Shown in pieces: positions 55,809 to 64,000 of a stretch of DNA of 64,000 nt. Numbering within the stretch: position 1 is the stretch's first letter; every line of letters starts with the position of its first letter. The notes beneath the pieces were generated by a model that worked only from the letters and a program-made list of their open reading frames with translations, had not been told where the DNA came from and did not search any database. This DNA is from Kordiimonas sediminis (GTDB lineage: Bacteria; Pseudomonadota; Alphaproteobacteria; Sphingomonadales; Kordiimonadaceae): the NCBI RefSeq assembly GCF_014656395.1, contig NZ_BNCI01000002.1, forward strand, positions 62,001 through 126,000, in the 5' to 3' direction. A program made the position numbers and the translations under genes.

Positions 55809-57629
55809 TTAGCCTGGTACGATATCGTACGCGACAGTCAATCGGTCATCGGTGCTGTTAAACGGGATGGTTCCGTGCCAGGTATAAGAAGGGAAAAGGG
55901 CAAACGTTCCTTCTTTGGGCATGATTAGTTTTCTGGGAGAAAGTGGCAGTTCTATCTCGCTTGGTGGTTGCCCGAACTGTATCCAGCCTTGATGTCCATG
56001 GTGGTCTTCGTTGACGATGGGGGGAAGGTCTACATAAAAAGCCGAGCTTAGCCAGCCTCTTGAGTGTACGTGATTAATGTGATGTCCTTGTGAGCCCAGT
56101 TTTACTGACCACGCACCTGCAAACCGGATCATGTCTGACTTTCTGCTCAGAAGGGGATGTGACGGATCTTCTGGTAGGTCTTCAATATATTTGAGTGTTG
56201 CATGTTGAATAGAGGACTTCAGGTCTTGGATAATCCTGTTGTCAAAACCAAATAGATTACCACTGGTCTGGCTGCCTTTTTGTAGGGATTGATTAACGGG
56301 TTCTTTGTCCGCTTTGTGTAGGGGTAGTAAAGCCTCCTTGAGGGCTTTCAGGAAGTCAGAAATAGATGCATATCCGCTGGGCGGGTGTATCTCCAGTTGT
56401 TTAACCAATACCCCGTCATATCCGTGCAGCCATTCTTCGCGTTCTGAATTGCCCATTAGGCGCCAGACATCACCTTGGTATGCCCATGCTAATTGGTGAT
56501 TAGGGTCAAGATCGATGGCTTTCTTGACGTGCTGATCCGCGTGGTCGAGATGCCCGGCCCTAATTAGAGTTCTGACAAAATCCAGTCTGACTTTTCCGTT
56601 TTCCGGCAGCTGAGATATAGCTGCTTCAAAAAGTGTAATCGCCTCCTCCAGATTACCCATTTTTTCAAGGGCAGATGCTTTGGCCGCTTGAAGCGATGGG
56701 CTGGGCGATTTGTGCATTTCTTTGTCGAGTAGTGCAAGTGCTTCATCATGCCTGTTCATTTCAAATAACAGGCGGATAAGGTCATATGTCAGCTTGGTGT
56801 TATTAGGATTCTTTATTAAGGCCTGCTGCAGGATTTCTGCGGCATCTTCCTCTGGCTGGTGCTCATAAGTAATGCGGGCAAGCGCATCATAGGCCGGTAA
56901 ATATTGTGGTGTGTTGCGTATGATGGTTTTATAAAGTTCCAGACATTCTTCTGTATCGCCAGCGTCAAGGGCGACGGACGCCTGTGCATCCAGTAACTCT
57001 GGCCCGTTAAAGCCTGCTTGTTTGGCGTGGTTTAAGCATGATGTAGCGCCTGCCAGATTGCCAAGAAAGCGCTGGACGACTGCCAGGTTTATCCATGCAG
57101 CGGCATTGTTAGGATCGCAGGAGACTGCCTGTTTAAAGGCTTTTTCTGCATCGAATAATTTGTCCTGAGCTCGCAAACTGGACCCTAAACCGTGCCAGCC
57201 AAGTGAATTGTTTGGTTGCAGTTTGGTGATGTTAAGGTATGCATCTTCTGCAACGGAAAACAAGCCAGCATTTAAGGCAGTGCTGCCAAGACCAGACCAG
57301 CAAGGTGTAAACTTATTATCAAGACGCAAGGCATACTGATATTTTTGGATGGCCCCGTCGAGACTACCCATCGTCGATAGATAATTTGCATAATTGCAGT
57401 GTATCTGCACGTTATTTGGGGAATAGGCGAGGGCTGTTTTGAAGCTTTTCTCTGTTTGATCATTGTTGCCCAATGACTTGTAACACAATGCTGCCAGATG
57501 AAATGCATCGGCGTTCCTTGGGTAAGCTTGCAGGGTCTGACTAAGGACTTCAAGAGCCTTGGGCGCCTGACCCTGCGATAGTAGGGCATATGCTTGCTGG
57601 AGATAGTGCTGTACTGAAGTCCCGGTCAT
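55809..57629 (-). CDS. TPR-repeat protein with C-terminal 2OG-Fe(II) oxygenase domain
   Basis: A 606-residue protein. The first 400 residues are tetratricopeptide repeats of 34 residues (for example ADAFHLAALCYKSLGNNDQT, NVQIHCNYANYLSTMGSLDG). The C-terminal 200 residues fit the putative 2OG-Fe(II) oxygenase family (2OG-FeII_Oxy_5): HHINHVHSRGWLSSAFYVDL gives candidate iron ligands, LFPSYTWHGTIPF the distal His, and DDRLTVAYDI the Arg that binds 2-oxoglutarate. It is probably a cytoplasmic hydroxylase with protein-protein interaction repeats; the substrate is unknown. It converges with the TonB-dependent receptor, a recurring type of neighbour in alphaproteobacteria. Confidence 0.85.
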   Translation of the reverse strand: MTGTSVQHYLQQAYALLSQGQAPKALEVLSQTLQAYPRNADAFHLAALCYKSLGNNDQTEKSFKTALAYSPNNVQIHCNYANYLSTMGSLDGAIQKYQYALRLDNKFTPCWSGLGSTALNAGLFSVAEDAYLNITKLQPNNSLGWHGLGSSLRAQDKLFDAEKAFKQAVSCDPNNAAAWINLAVVQRFLGNLAGATSCLNHAKQAGFNGPELLDAQASVALDAGDTEECLELYKTIIRNTPQYLPAYDALARITYEHQPEEDAAEILQQALIKNPNNTKLTYDLIRLLFEMNRHDEALALLDKEMHKSPSPSLQAAKASALEKMGNLEEAITLFEAAISQLPENGKVRLDFVRTLIRAGHLDHADQHVKKAIDLDPNHQLAWAYQGDVWRLMGNSEREEWLHGYDGVLVKQLEIHPPSGYASISDFLKALKEALLPLHKADKEPVNQSLQKGSQTSGNLFGFDNRIIQDLKSSIQHATLKYIEDLPEDPSHPLLSRKSDMIRFAGAWSVKLGSQGHHINHVHSRGWLSSAFYVDLPPIVNEDHHGHQGWIQFGQPPSEIELPLSPRKLIMPKEGTFALFPSYTWHGTIPFNSTDDRLTVAYDIVPG

Positions 57630-57640
57630 GATGTCCGGTG

Positions 57641-58117
57641 TTACCTAACGCGGCTAACGCCAACAGAAGATTTATTATCTGTTGGGGATAATTTGAAGCT
57701 TTTCATCTCACCCTTTTTGATGGTGGCTTCAAAGGGTGTTTTCCCGTGTCTGAGGCGACCTCTGCCCTTTTGTGTCCAGACTTGCCCGGACTCTGTCCAG
57801 AAGCGTTTCATCCCTTCCGCATTGGTACGGACTTCTACAATCGTAACCAGAATAGTTTCTTTGGTGTCCAGGGTTGGGCGGCTAACCTCGCCAAATGCCT
57901 TGAATTGTTCTTCTTCAACTTTTTTTTCGCTGAAAACCGTACCGCGAGCGAAAGCATCATAGCAGACTACCCGCAGGGCAGAATCATCAATGCGCAGACA
58001 GTCTTTAAAAGTCTTATAGTCGTCTTGATCATCGGCACTAAGTCCTGAAATACCAGCGGTTAGGGACAATGAAAGCATCAAGATTTTATTCAGTGACAGC
58101 ATTAAAAAATATCTCAT
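57641..58117 (-). CDS. Hypothetical exported protein
   Basis: I do not recognise a specific family. The 158-residue product from the ATG at 58117 has an N-terminal hydrophobic signal-like stretch (about residues 1-28, ending GISGLSA), then a short motif DCLRIDDSALRVVCYDAFARG-type with two cysteines (about residues 37-56) that recurs in periplasmic proteins of diverse function, then a beta-rich C-terminus with basic residues. None of the candidate starts (58150, 58117, 58102) has a clear ribosome site. It ends 11 bp before the TPR/oxygenase gene on the same strand and may be co-transcribed. Confidence 0.6.
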   Translation of the reverse strand: MRYFLMLSLNKILMLSLSLTAGISGLSADDQDDYKTFKDCLRIDDSALRVVCYDAFARGTVFSEKKVEEEQFKAFGEVSRPTLDTKETILVTIVEVRTNAEGMKRFWTESGQVWTQKGRGRLRHGKTPFEATIKKGEMKSFKLSPTDNKSSVGVSRVR

Positions 58118-58281
58118 TATTAAACTAAATGTATATAGAGCATGGAACATTTGGAAACTTCAAGTCATCAAATAATATATAATTATAGTCGGCTCTAAAA
58201 TAATGGATTTACACAGTATTATAGAGTATGCAAAGTTACCGTATGGGCACCACACATTTTATTTAGATATTAGGATTTTAC

Positions 58282-59712
58282 ATGACTGATTATAGTGCAT
58301 TGTTGGCGGGATATACAGGATTTGAAAAAGGGCTAGACGTTTCAAATCCTGCGACTGGCGCTTCTCTGGGGACGGTTAAGGATTGGTCGGAAGAAGAAGT
58401 GACTTCGGCGATTGCGGATGCCGCTGAAACCTTCAAAGAATGGTCACAGCGTACGGCAAAAGACCGTGCTGCTGTTCTTCGCCGCTGGTTCAATTTGATC
58501 AATGAGAATGCAGAGGCGCTGGCGCATATCATCACAGCGGAATGTGGTAAACCTCTTGCAGAAGCACGGGGCGAGGTGGCGTATGGTGCTTCCTTCGTCG
58601 AATGGTTTGCCGAAGAAGGCAAGCGCATTTACGGTGATATTGTTCCAACCCATGCAACAGACAAGCGTATTATTGTCATGAAGCAGGCCATTGGTGTTGT
58701 ATCTGCTATCACACCGTGGAATTTCCCGGTTGCGATGATTACCCGTAAGGTTGCTCCCGCGATTGCGGCTGGCTGTACAGCGTTGATTAAGCCAGCTGAG
58801 GCGACTCCTTTATCTGCTTATGCGCTAGAGAAGCTGGCGATCGAAGCGGGAATGCCAAAGGGTGTATTCACTGTTGTCTCGACCACAGACCCGGCGGGCA
58901 TTGGTAAAATTCTGACAACGCATCCGACTATTCGCAAAATTTCTTTCACAGGTTCAACTGCAGTTGGAAAGCTTCTTTTGGCGCAGGGTGCAGGCACAGT
59001 GAAAAAAGCCAGCATGGAGCTTGGTGGTAACGCACCGTTCATCGTGTTTGATGACGCTGACATTGATGCGGCTGTAGCAGGCGCCATGGTTTCCAAATAC
59101 CGGAATGCTGGCCAGACGTGCGTGTGTGCGAACCGCTTCTTCGTACAGGAAGGCGTCTATGACGAGTTTGTTGAAAAATTCACCGCGGCGATTAAAGGGC
59201 TGAAAGTCGGCGACGGTGCGGTTGACGGCACAACAGTTGGCCCACTGATTAACGAAGCAGCGGTGGATAAAGTGGCTGGCCTTGTAGACAGTGCAAAAAA
59301 AGAGGGTGCAACTGTTACACTTGGCGGTAATCGCCACGATGCGGGGCCTAACTTCTTTGAGCCAACGGTACTGACGGGCGTTACCTCAGACATGGAAATT
59401 GCGTCATCAGAGATTTTTGGTCCGATTGCACCTATCTTCAAATTTAAGGACGAAGATGATGTTGTCCGGCAGGCTAATGATACGCCTTATGGGCTATGTG
59501 CGTATTTTTACTCGCACAACCTTGGGCGCGTGTGGCGTGTTGCAGAAGGGCTGGAATACGGCATGGTTGGCATCAATGAGGGTATCATCTCTACCGAACT
59601 TGCACCGTTCGGTGGTGTCAAAGAATCTGGTCTCGGGCGTGAAGGGTCCCGCTACGGCATTGATGACTATGTTGAAATTAAATATTGCTTGATGGGCGGT
59701 ATTGGTAAGTAA
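58282..59712 (+). CDS. gabD: NAD(P)-dependent succinate-semialdehyde dehydrogenase
   Basis: A 476-residue aldehyde dehydrogenase. The Rossmann and catalytic motifs are visible: VSAITPWNFPVAMITRKVAP (about residues 137-156), SFTGSTAVGKLL, the general-base Glu in MELGGNAPFIVFDDAD (about residues 247-262), and the catalytic Cys in NAGQTCVCANRFF (about residues 275-287). The CVCANR context and length match GabD-type enzymes, which oxidise succinate semialdehyde to succinate; related glutarate-semialdehyde activity cannot be excluded. No gabT is adjacent. Confidence 0.88.
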   Translation: MTDYSALLAGYTGFEKGLDVSNPATGASLGTVKDWSEEEVTSAIADAAETFKEWSQRTAKDRAAVLRRWFNLINENAEALAHIITAECGKPLAEARGEVAYGASFVEWFAEEGKRIYGDIVPTHATDKRIIVMKQAIGVVSAITPWNFPVAMITRKVAPAIAAGCTALIKPAEATPLSAYALEKLAIEAGMPKGVFTVVSTTDPAGIGKILTTHPTIRKISFTGSTAVGKLLLAQGAGTVKKASMELGGNAPFIVFDDADIDAAVAGAMVSKYRNAGQTCVCANRFFVQEGVYDEFVEKFTAAIKGLKVGDGAVDGTTVGPLINEAAVDKVAGLVDSAKKEGATVTLGGNRHDAGPNFFEPTVLTGVTSDMEIASSEIFGPIAPIFKFKDEDDVVRQANDTPYGLCAYFYSHNLGRVWRVAEGLEYGMVGINEGIISTELAPFGGVKESGLGREGSRYGIDDYVEIKYCLMGGIGK

Positions 59713-59973
59713 CTGCCAAGTAAAAACTTTTTGCTAACAGACAAGGGAGTAGGTCACTACTTCCTTTTTCATAACCGGGACAGTGTGAGACTTGCTGTAT
59801 AGGCGCGGCGTATTACGTGCAGTGTCAGATGGCCTAAATTCATACGTGTATACTGTGTTATCCGTAGTTGTTGTCATTATCATAATCTAAAGTTTGTTGT
59901 GATTTCTGCATCCCTCTATGGTATACGGGTGTCAGAGGGGGTTCTCTGAAACAGAGGCCAATTGGAGGAAAAA

Positions 59974-60282
59974 ATGAGAAACTCAGTTAGATCCGTTGTT
60001 ACAGCTGTTGCGGCACTTGCCTTTGTTGGAAGTGCGTCCGTATCCGCCTTTGATCACCACGGTAAGGACAAAGACAAGAAAGAAATGTCCGAGGAGATGA
60101 AGGCAAAATGGGCCAAGATGTCCGACGAAGAAAAAGCTGCATACAAAGCTAAAATGAAAGCGAAGAAAGAAAAGTGGGCTAAAATGTCTGCTGAAGAAAA
60201 AGCCGCTTACAAAAAAGAAAAAATGGCGAAGAAAAAAGCTGAAAAAATGAAGAAGAAGACAGAGGAAGAGTCTGAGACTTAA
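59974..60282 (+). CDS. Small secreted lysine-rich repeat protein
   Basis: A 102-residue protein. A Sec signal peptide (about residues 1-26, ending ASVSA) is followed by a highly basic, almost purely helical region built on a 21-24 residue repeat, KWAKMSDEEKAAYKAKMKAK, then KWAKMSAEEKAAYKKEKMAK, with a degraded last copy and an acidic tail. It is rich in Lys, Ala, Glu and Met and has no cysteine. The repeats resemble HMG-box-like or PsiF-like helices only superficially, so no function is claimed. GGAGGA ends 5 nt before the ATG. It stands alone, with about 260 bp before it that hold no other gene. Confidence 0.75.
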   Translation: MRNSVRSVVTAVAALAFVGSASVSAFDHHGKDKDKKEMSEEMKAKWAKMSDEEKAAYKAKMKAKKEKWAKMSAEEKAAYKKEKMAKKKAEKMKKKTEEESET

Positions 60283-60442
60283 TATCTGCTGATATTCTAT
60301 GCAGGAGTGCCGTCACATCAGTTGGCGGCATTTTTGTTTGTTGCGGCGGTGATAGCCCAGCTTGGTTATGTAAAATTCTATATGGTTTTCAAACATAGTC
60401 GCTGTATGGTGGTGTATCAAATCTAAAAGAAGTGGGTGTATT

Positions 60443-61207
60443 ATGTCTGAGCAATTGATCAAGGCCGAGATAGAAGGCCGTATTCTTATTATCACTATCA
60501 ACCGTCCTGATAAGAAAAACGCCCTGACCGTTGCCATGTATGCTGCGATGGCTGAGGCATTGCGGTCAGCGTCGGAGAATGCGCAGGTACGGGCGGTGTT
60601 GTTAACTGGCGCGGACGGGGCCTTCACCGCAGGTAATGATCTAATTGATTTCCAGCAAAATCCTCCTGCGGGGCCAGATGCGCCCGTTTTCCAGTTTATG
60701 CAGGCTATTCTGAATCTGACAAAACCCCTGATCGTCGCAGTGAACGGTATGGGAGTTGGTATTGGCCTGACAATGTTGCCCCATGCGGATGTTGTGTTAA
60801 TGGCCCGGTCTGCCTTTTTGTCAGCACCTTTTGTGGATCTTGCTCTTGTCCCTGAATTTGGTTCCAGTATTTTGTTGCCGCGTCAGATTGGGCACGCCAT
60901 GACATCTGATATTTTCCTGACAGGACGGCGCCTGACAGCAAGCGAGGCATGTGAGTGCGGCCTTGTATCGCGCGTATGTGATGACAATTCGATTTTTGAT
61001 GAAGCAATGAAAGTGGCGCAAATCATCGCCGCGAAAGCACCTGAATCGGTTCGGTTGACGCGGGAGCTTGTGCGCAAAAGTTACACAGAAGAACTGGAAA
61101 CCCGAATTAATGAGGAAAATATACTGTTTGGTAAGCGGTTACGTTCCCCTGAGTTTATGGAAGCGGCGATGGCGTTCATGGAAAAGCGCGCACCGGTTTT
61201 TGATTGA
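60443..61207 (+). CDS. Enoyl-CoA hydratase/isomerase family protein
   Basis: A 254-residue crotonase-fold enzyme. The oxyanion-hole regions are visible in RPDKKNALTVAMYAAMAEAL (about residues 19-38) and ADGAFTAGNDLIDFQ (about residues 58-72), and GMGVGIGLTMLPHADVVLMA (about residues 101-120) is the core helix. The usual pair of catalytic glutamates is not both obvious: the second is in LVPEFGSSILLP. The exact acyl-CoA reaction is unknown. It overlaps the next gene (TGATG). Confidence 0.88.
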   Translation: MSEQLIKAEIEGRILIITINRPDKKNALTVAMYAAMAEALRSASENAQVRAVLLTGADGAFTAGNDLIDFQQNPPAGPDAPVFQFMQAILNLTKPLIVAVNGMGVGIGLTMLPHADVVLMARSAFLSAPFVDLALVPEFGSSILLPRQIGHAMTSDIFLTGRRLTASEACECGLVSRVCDDNSIFDEAMKVAQIIAAKAPESVRLTRELVRKSYTEELETRINEENILFGKRLRSPEFMEAAMAFMEKRAPVFD

Positions 61208-61611
61208 TGGCTAGCCTTCTTTTCATTGCCATAGGGCTTAGCGGGGCAAAAATATTGCAGATGATTATTCTGCGGACCATGCCGCAGCGCTTGGTTGAGG
61301 TATGGGCTATCATTCTGATTATCGCAGCACTTGTATATGGTGCCCTTGCTATATTGTCGGGGGATATTGACGCCCTGCGACGGGAAGCCATTGGAGTGGT
61401 TGTTTTTACGCTTTTGGCCTATGCAGGGATCAAGCAGCATGTGCTGTTGCTGGCGCTTGGCTGGTTTGGTCACGGCATGTGGGATATCTTTATTGATACT
61501 GGTACCATTGATATCGCGCCCCTTTGGTACGGGTATCTGTGCCTTGGGTTTGATTTATATGTTGCCGGGATGCTATGGCATTATCACCGTTTGTCCACAA
61601 GACGTGCATGA
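61207..61611 (+). CDS. DUF6010-like small membrane protein
   Basis: A 134-residue protein with four predicted membrane helices (about residues 2-18, 33-50, 60-85 and 95-125). The motif LGWFGHGMWDIFID (about residues 83-96), with a conserved His and Trp-Asp, resembles the DUF6010 group; the name is tentative. The ATG at 61207 overlaps the stop of the preceding hydratase gene by 1 bp, so the two are co-expressed. No function can be stated. Confidence 0.6.
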   Translation: MASLLFIAIGLSGAKILQMIILRTMPQRLVEVWAIILIIAALVYGALAILSGDIDALRREAIGVVVFTLLAYAGIKQHVLLLALGWFGHGMWDIFIDTGTIDIAPLWYGYLCLGFDLYVAGMLWHYHRLSTRRA

Positions 61612-61632
61612 CCCCGCTGCAGGAGAGTATGA

Positions 61633-62691
61633 GTGCAGTTTTCATTTCTTCCCGACCATCGTCACATTGACAGTATGGGGCATCAGGACCGTATGGAAGC
61701 CCAGTATCAGTTTATTGCAGACTGTGGCTGGTCAGAGGCTGATCTTTTCCCCCTGCAGGCTGATGCATCCGGAAGAACATACACGCGGTTGATAAAATCT
61801 GATGCAACGGCGTTGCTGATGGACGCATCAACGCCAGGGCAAAACCTGGGTGCTTATGTCTCTGTTGCAGAAGGGTTGTCGGGCATGGGGTTTCGTGTAC
61901 CGGCAATTTATGCACAGGATTTATCTAACGGATTGGCGCTGATCGAGGATTTTGGCGACAAAACTTTCTCCAATGAACTTGGCAGCGCGGCTGGTGATGA
62001 TGAGGCAACTCTTTATGACCTGGCACTTGACGTGCTACTGAAGCTTCGTGAGACACCGGTCCCAGCTACGCTTCAGGTGCCTGATTATAGTCTTGATAAG
62101 CTCCTCGAAGAAGTAAGCCGTTTTCTAAAGTGGTTTGTGCCTGCTGTCAGGGGGGCAGAGGTCTCCGAGGATGAGACCAAGATCTTCCTGGATGCATGGT
62201 CAGAAACCCTTGATGTACTTGATGATGAAACAACAGTTTTGGTGCACCGGGATTTTCATGTGGATAATTTAATGCTGATCGACGGAGAGGCAGGGGTTAA
62301 GCGCTGCGGTCTTCTGGATTTTCAGGATGCCGTGTTAGGAAGCCCCGTCTATGACCTTGTTTCCTTGCTTGAGGATGCCCGCAGGGATGTTTCACCTACC
62401 ATAAAAACTAATGTCATCCAGCGTTATCTGGACAGGGTTAGGGTGCAGAATTCAGCGGCACTGAAGCGTGATATGGCTATTTTGGGGGCGCAGCGGCATA
62501 CAAAAATTCTTGGTATTTTTGTGCGCATGAGTGTGGAGAAAGGGAAGCATGGATATCTTCCCTATATTCCGCGGGTGCAACAGCAATTATCGGCTGCACT
62601 GGAGCACCCATCACTTAAGAAAGTGCGCAAAGCTACTGACGACATAGTGCCAGACTGGCGCACTGCTACATTTACTTCTTACGAAGGGTGA
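61633..62691 (+). CDS. Aminoglycoside phosphotransferase-fold kinase, AmgK-like
   Basis: A 352-residue protein with the APH fold. The catalytic loop is VLVHRDFHVDNLMLI (about residues 205-219) and the metal-binding Asp is in CGLLDFQDAVLGSPVYDLVS. The combination DASGRTYTRL near the N-terminus and the LLDFQDA context matches AmgK, the anomeric N-acetylmuramate/N-acetylglucosamine kinase of peptidoglycan recycling. The usual partner MurU (a nucleotidyltransferase) is not adjacent, so the assignment is tentative. The start is GTG at 61633 with AGGAG 8 nt upstream; starts at 61675 and 61693 are alternatives. Confidence 0.75.
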   Translation: MQFSFLPDHRHIDSMGHQDRMEAQYQFIADCGWSEADLFPLQADASGRTYTRLIKSDATALLMDASTPGQNLGAYVSVAEGLSGMGFRVPAIYAQDLSNGLALIEDFGDKTFSNELGSAAGDDEATLYDLALDVLLKLRETPVPATLQVPDYSLDKLLEEVSRFLKWFVPAVRGAEVSEDETKIFLDAWSETLDVLDDETTVLVHRDFHVDNLMLIDGEAGVKRCGLLDFQDAVLGSPVYDLVSLLEDARRDVSPTIKTNVIQRYLDRVRVQNSAALKRDMAILGAQRHTKILGIFVRMSVEKGKHGYLPYIPRVQQQLSAALEHPSLKKVRKATDDIVPDWRTATFTSYEG

Positions 62692-62692
62692 T

Positions 62693-63553
62693 CTAGTGGC
62701 TCATAAATACCGGAATTTTACTTTCCGTTGACAGCCAATTGGTAACGCCGCCCAATATCAGTTCACGCCAGCGTGCATGACTGTAAGCGCCAATGACCAG
62801 CATGTCTGCCCCAACGCTTTCAGCTGTTGCGTGAATTTGTTCGGCCACACTTGCCTTTGTTTGGTCGTCAGAGCGTTTCTGAACATTGATACCGTGCTGT
62901 GCCAAATAGTCTTCTAGCTGGTCAAGACCGGGTCTGTCCGGCTCCACATCACCAATTTGCAGCAGGGTAACTTTTTCGGCATCCTTTAGAATTGGCAGGG
63001 CAGCGGCAACAGCACGCGCCCCTTCTACCCGACCATTCCAGCAGATCAGCGCATGTTTACCGAGTGTGGTTGCCTCCCAGTCGTCAGGCATCATTAATAC
63101 GGGCCTGCCTGAGCGGAATAACAGCTCGGAAAATATATCTTCCCGGTCAGGGTTGTCGGGGTCTGGTTGCAGACATAATGATAAATCAGCAGTGCGTGCC
63201 TGACGCCCAACATTGCCTGTCAGGGTTCCAACCTGTTCGGTCCACTGCGCGGTTGCTTTATCGTGGGAATAACCGTCCAGATACGGCACAGCGGACGCAT
63301 CAAGCAATTGCAGGAACTGTGCTTTTGCTTTTTCTGCGGCGGTTTTGCTTTCAACCTCTGCTGAATCGCAAATTTGCTGGATCATATCAGCGGTCAGGCC
63401 TTCCCCAAGATACGGAATGCTGGTACGAGGGTCAGCACGAAAGAACAGTGCATTCAGGGTTCCATTTGACCGGCGGGCAATCTCAACACCCGCTTTGACA
63501 AGGCCCGGAGACGACACCATGGCACTTAATGGTAGAAGAATTGACTTTAACAT
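62693..63553 (-). CDS. Universal stress protein, tandem UspA domains
   Basis: A 286-residue protein of the UspA superfamily, about twice the single-domain length. The first half begins MLKSILLPLSAMVSSPGLVK, and the second half carries the ATP-binding-type GAYSHARWRELILGGVTNWL (about residues 256-275). Tandem Usp proteins are linked to stress survival; no specific partner is visible. AAGGGG precedes the ATG. It converges with the AmgK-like gene with no gap, and is divergent from the PepSY gene. Confidence 0.88.
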   Translation of the reverse strand: MLKSILLPLSAMVSSPGLVKAGVEIARRSNGTLNALFFRADPRTSIPYLGEGLTADMIQQICDSAEVESKTAAEKAKAQFLQLLDASAVPYLDGYSHDKATAQWTEQVGTLTGNVGRQARTADLSLCLQPDPDNPDREDIFSELLFRSGRPVLMMPDDWEATTLGKHALICWNGRVEGARAVAAALPILKDAEKVTLLQIGDVEPDRPGLDQLEDYLAQHGINVQKRSDDQTKASVAEQIHATAESVGADMLVIGAYSHARWRELILGGVTNWLSTESKIPVFMSH

Positions 63554-63673
63554 GTTGAACCCCTTGTGTGACTAATTGCTATGAATAAGTGTATAGACTA
63601 GCATGCTTCAAACATTGATTGGGATCAATTTCATTCATCAGTCGTTCAGAAGAAAACGGATAAAAGAACAGGT

Positions 63674-63994
63674 ATGTTGAAAGTTTTGTCCATATTTGGC
63701 CTGGTTTTGATTGCTGTTGTAGCGCAACCCGATGTTTTGCGGGGAGGCGTGTTTACTGCTGTGCAGGCATCAGATGACCATAATGATGCGCTGGCTGCGA
63801 TCAAACGTGGTGAAATTCTTCCCTATTCTAAAATTCGCCGTATTGTTCAAAAGAAAATGGGCGGCAAGATTATTGGTGAACGGCTGCGGCGTACGAACCG
63901 TGGCTGGGTTTACGAACTGCGCATTCGCGGCGACAAGGGGAAGATCCTGTTTGCCATCGTTGATGCGAGAACGGGTAAAATTCTAAATCGGTAA
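63674..63994 (+). CDS. PepSY-domain exported protein
   Basis: A 106-residue protein with a Sec signal peptide (about residues 1-32) and a PepSY-like domain: AAIKRGEILPYSKIRRIVQK, then GGKIIGERLRRTNRGWVYEL, and ILFAIVDARTGKILNR at the end, the usual PepSY finish. Such proteins often bind or regulate membrane partners and frequently precede two-component system genes; the next gene lies outside the window. AACAGGT precedes the ATG. Confidence 0.83.
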   Translation: MLKVLSIFGLVLIAVVAQPDVLRGGVFTAVQASDDHNDALAAIKRGEILPYSKIRRIVQKKMGGKIIGERLRRTNRGWVYELRIRGDKGKILFAIVDARTGKILNR

Positions 63995-64000
63995 AGCGTG

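Noticed and set aside
60121-60240. Nucleotide repeats in the lysine-rich gene as a mobile or CRISPR-like repeat
   Set aside because: The repetition follows the codons of a protein repeat in one open frame and has no spacers.
1-64000. CRISPR array, prophage, transposase, integrase or rRNA operon
   Set aside because: None was seen anywhere in the window; gene order and composition look like core chromosome.

Overview
The window looks like chromosomal DNA of a motile alphaproteobacterium. The evidence is the CtrA/ChpT/SciP cell-cycle regulators, the FlbD flagellar activator, ruvCAB joined to ybgC-tolQRAB, a large TonB-dependent receptor and a SlyX protein. The gene content resembles marine orders such as Kordiimonadales or neighbouring Rhodospirillales, but that placement is inference from gene content, not a computed phylogeny. 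I see no insertion sequence, prophage, CRISPR array or clearly foreign island. Almost every gene is intact; only the first is cut by the window edge.

Layout. (1) 1-9,008: metabolic and housekeeping genes (trans-sulfuration enzyme, MFS transporter, slyX, yaaA, a two-gene molybdenum hydroxylase, an ABC-F ATPase). (2) 9,216-16,137: yebC, ruvCAB, ybgC and tolQRAB in one direction, ending at a strong terminator, with no pal gene. (3) 16,219-18,425: NnrU-family protein and cysQ on the minus strand, then chpT on the plus strand. (4) 18,629-24,749: a chemotaxis operon cheA-cheW-cheY-cheB-cheR. Its CheA is an unusual hybrid with an apparent globin-like insert. (5) 24,844-27,737: ctrA, diverging from fliI-fliJ. 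(6) 27,792-30,129: a class III aminotransferase and an EamA transporter. (7) 30,194-49,174, minus strand: a flagellar block. It has one long apparent operon (fliF-fliG-fliH-fliN-motA-flbD-flhA-flhF-flhG and a 1,228-residue repeat protein), sciP just upstream of it, and a separate fliK-flgD-flgE operon. (8) 49,451-64,000: mnmA, a CAU tRNA, an M24 peptidase, a highly expressed-looking TonB-dependent receptor facing a TPR/2OG-Fe(II) oxygenase gene, succinate-semialdehyde dehydrogenase, a secreted lysine-rich repeat protein, an enoyl-CoA hydratase/membrane protein/AmgK-like kinase operon, a universal stress protein and a PepSY protein.

How it fits together. The centre of the window holds cell-cycle control and motility side by side: ChpT (phosphotransferase to CtrA), CtrA, SciP (CtrA antagonist) and FlbD (sigma-54 activator), with the structural and chemotaxis genes they would control. 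The sequence carries matching candidate control sites. These are a TTAA-N7-CTAA CtrA-type box before sciP, three TTAAC repeats exactly 10 bp apart between ctrA and fliI, a sigma-54 type -24/-12 element before fliK, and two inverted repeats sharing the core GGCAA-N3-TTGCC, before fliF and before fliK. The most interesting items for follow-up are the globin-like insert in CheA, the shared flagellar palindromes as candidate FlbD operators, and the large repeat protein with a FliK-like C-terminus at the end of the flhFG operon.
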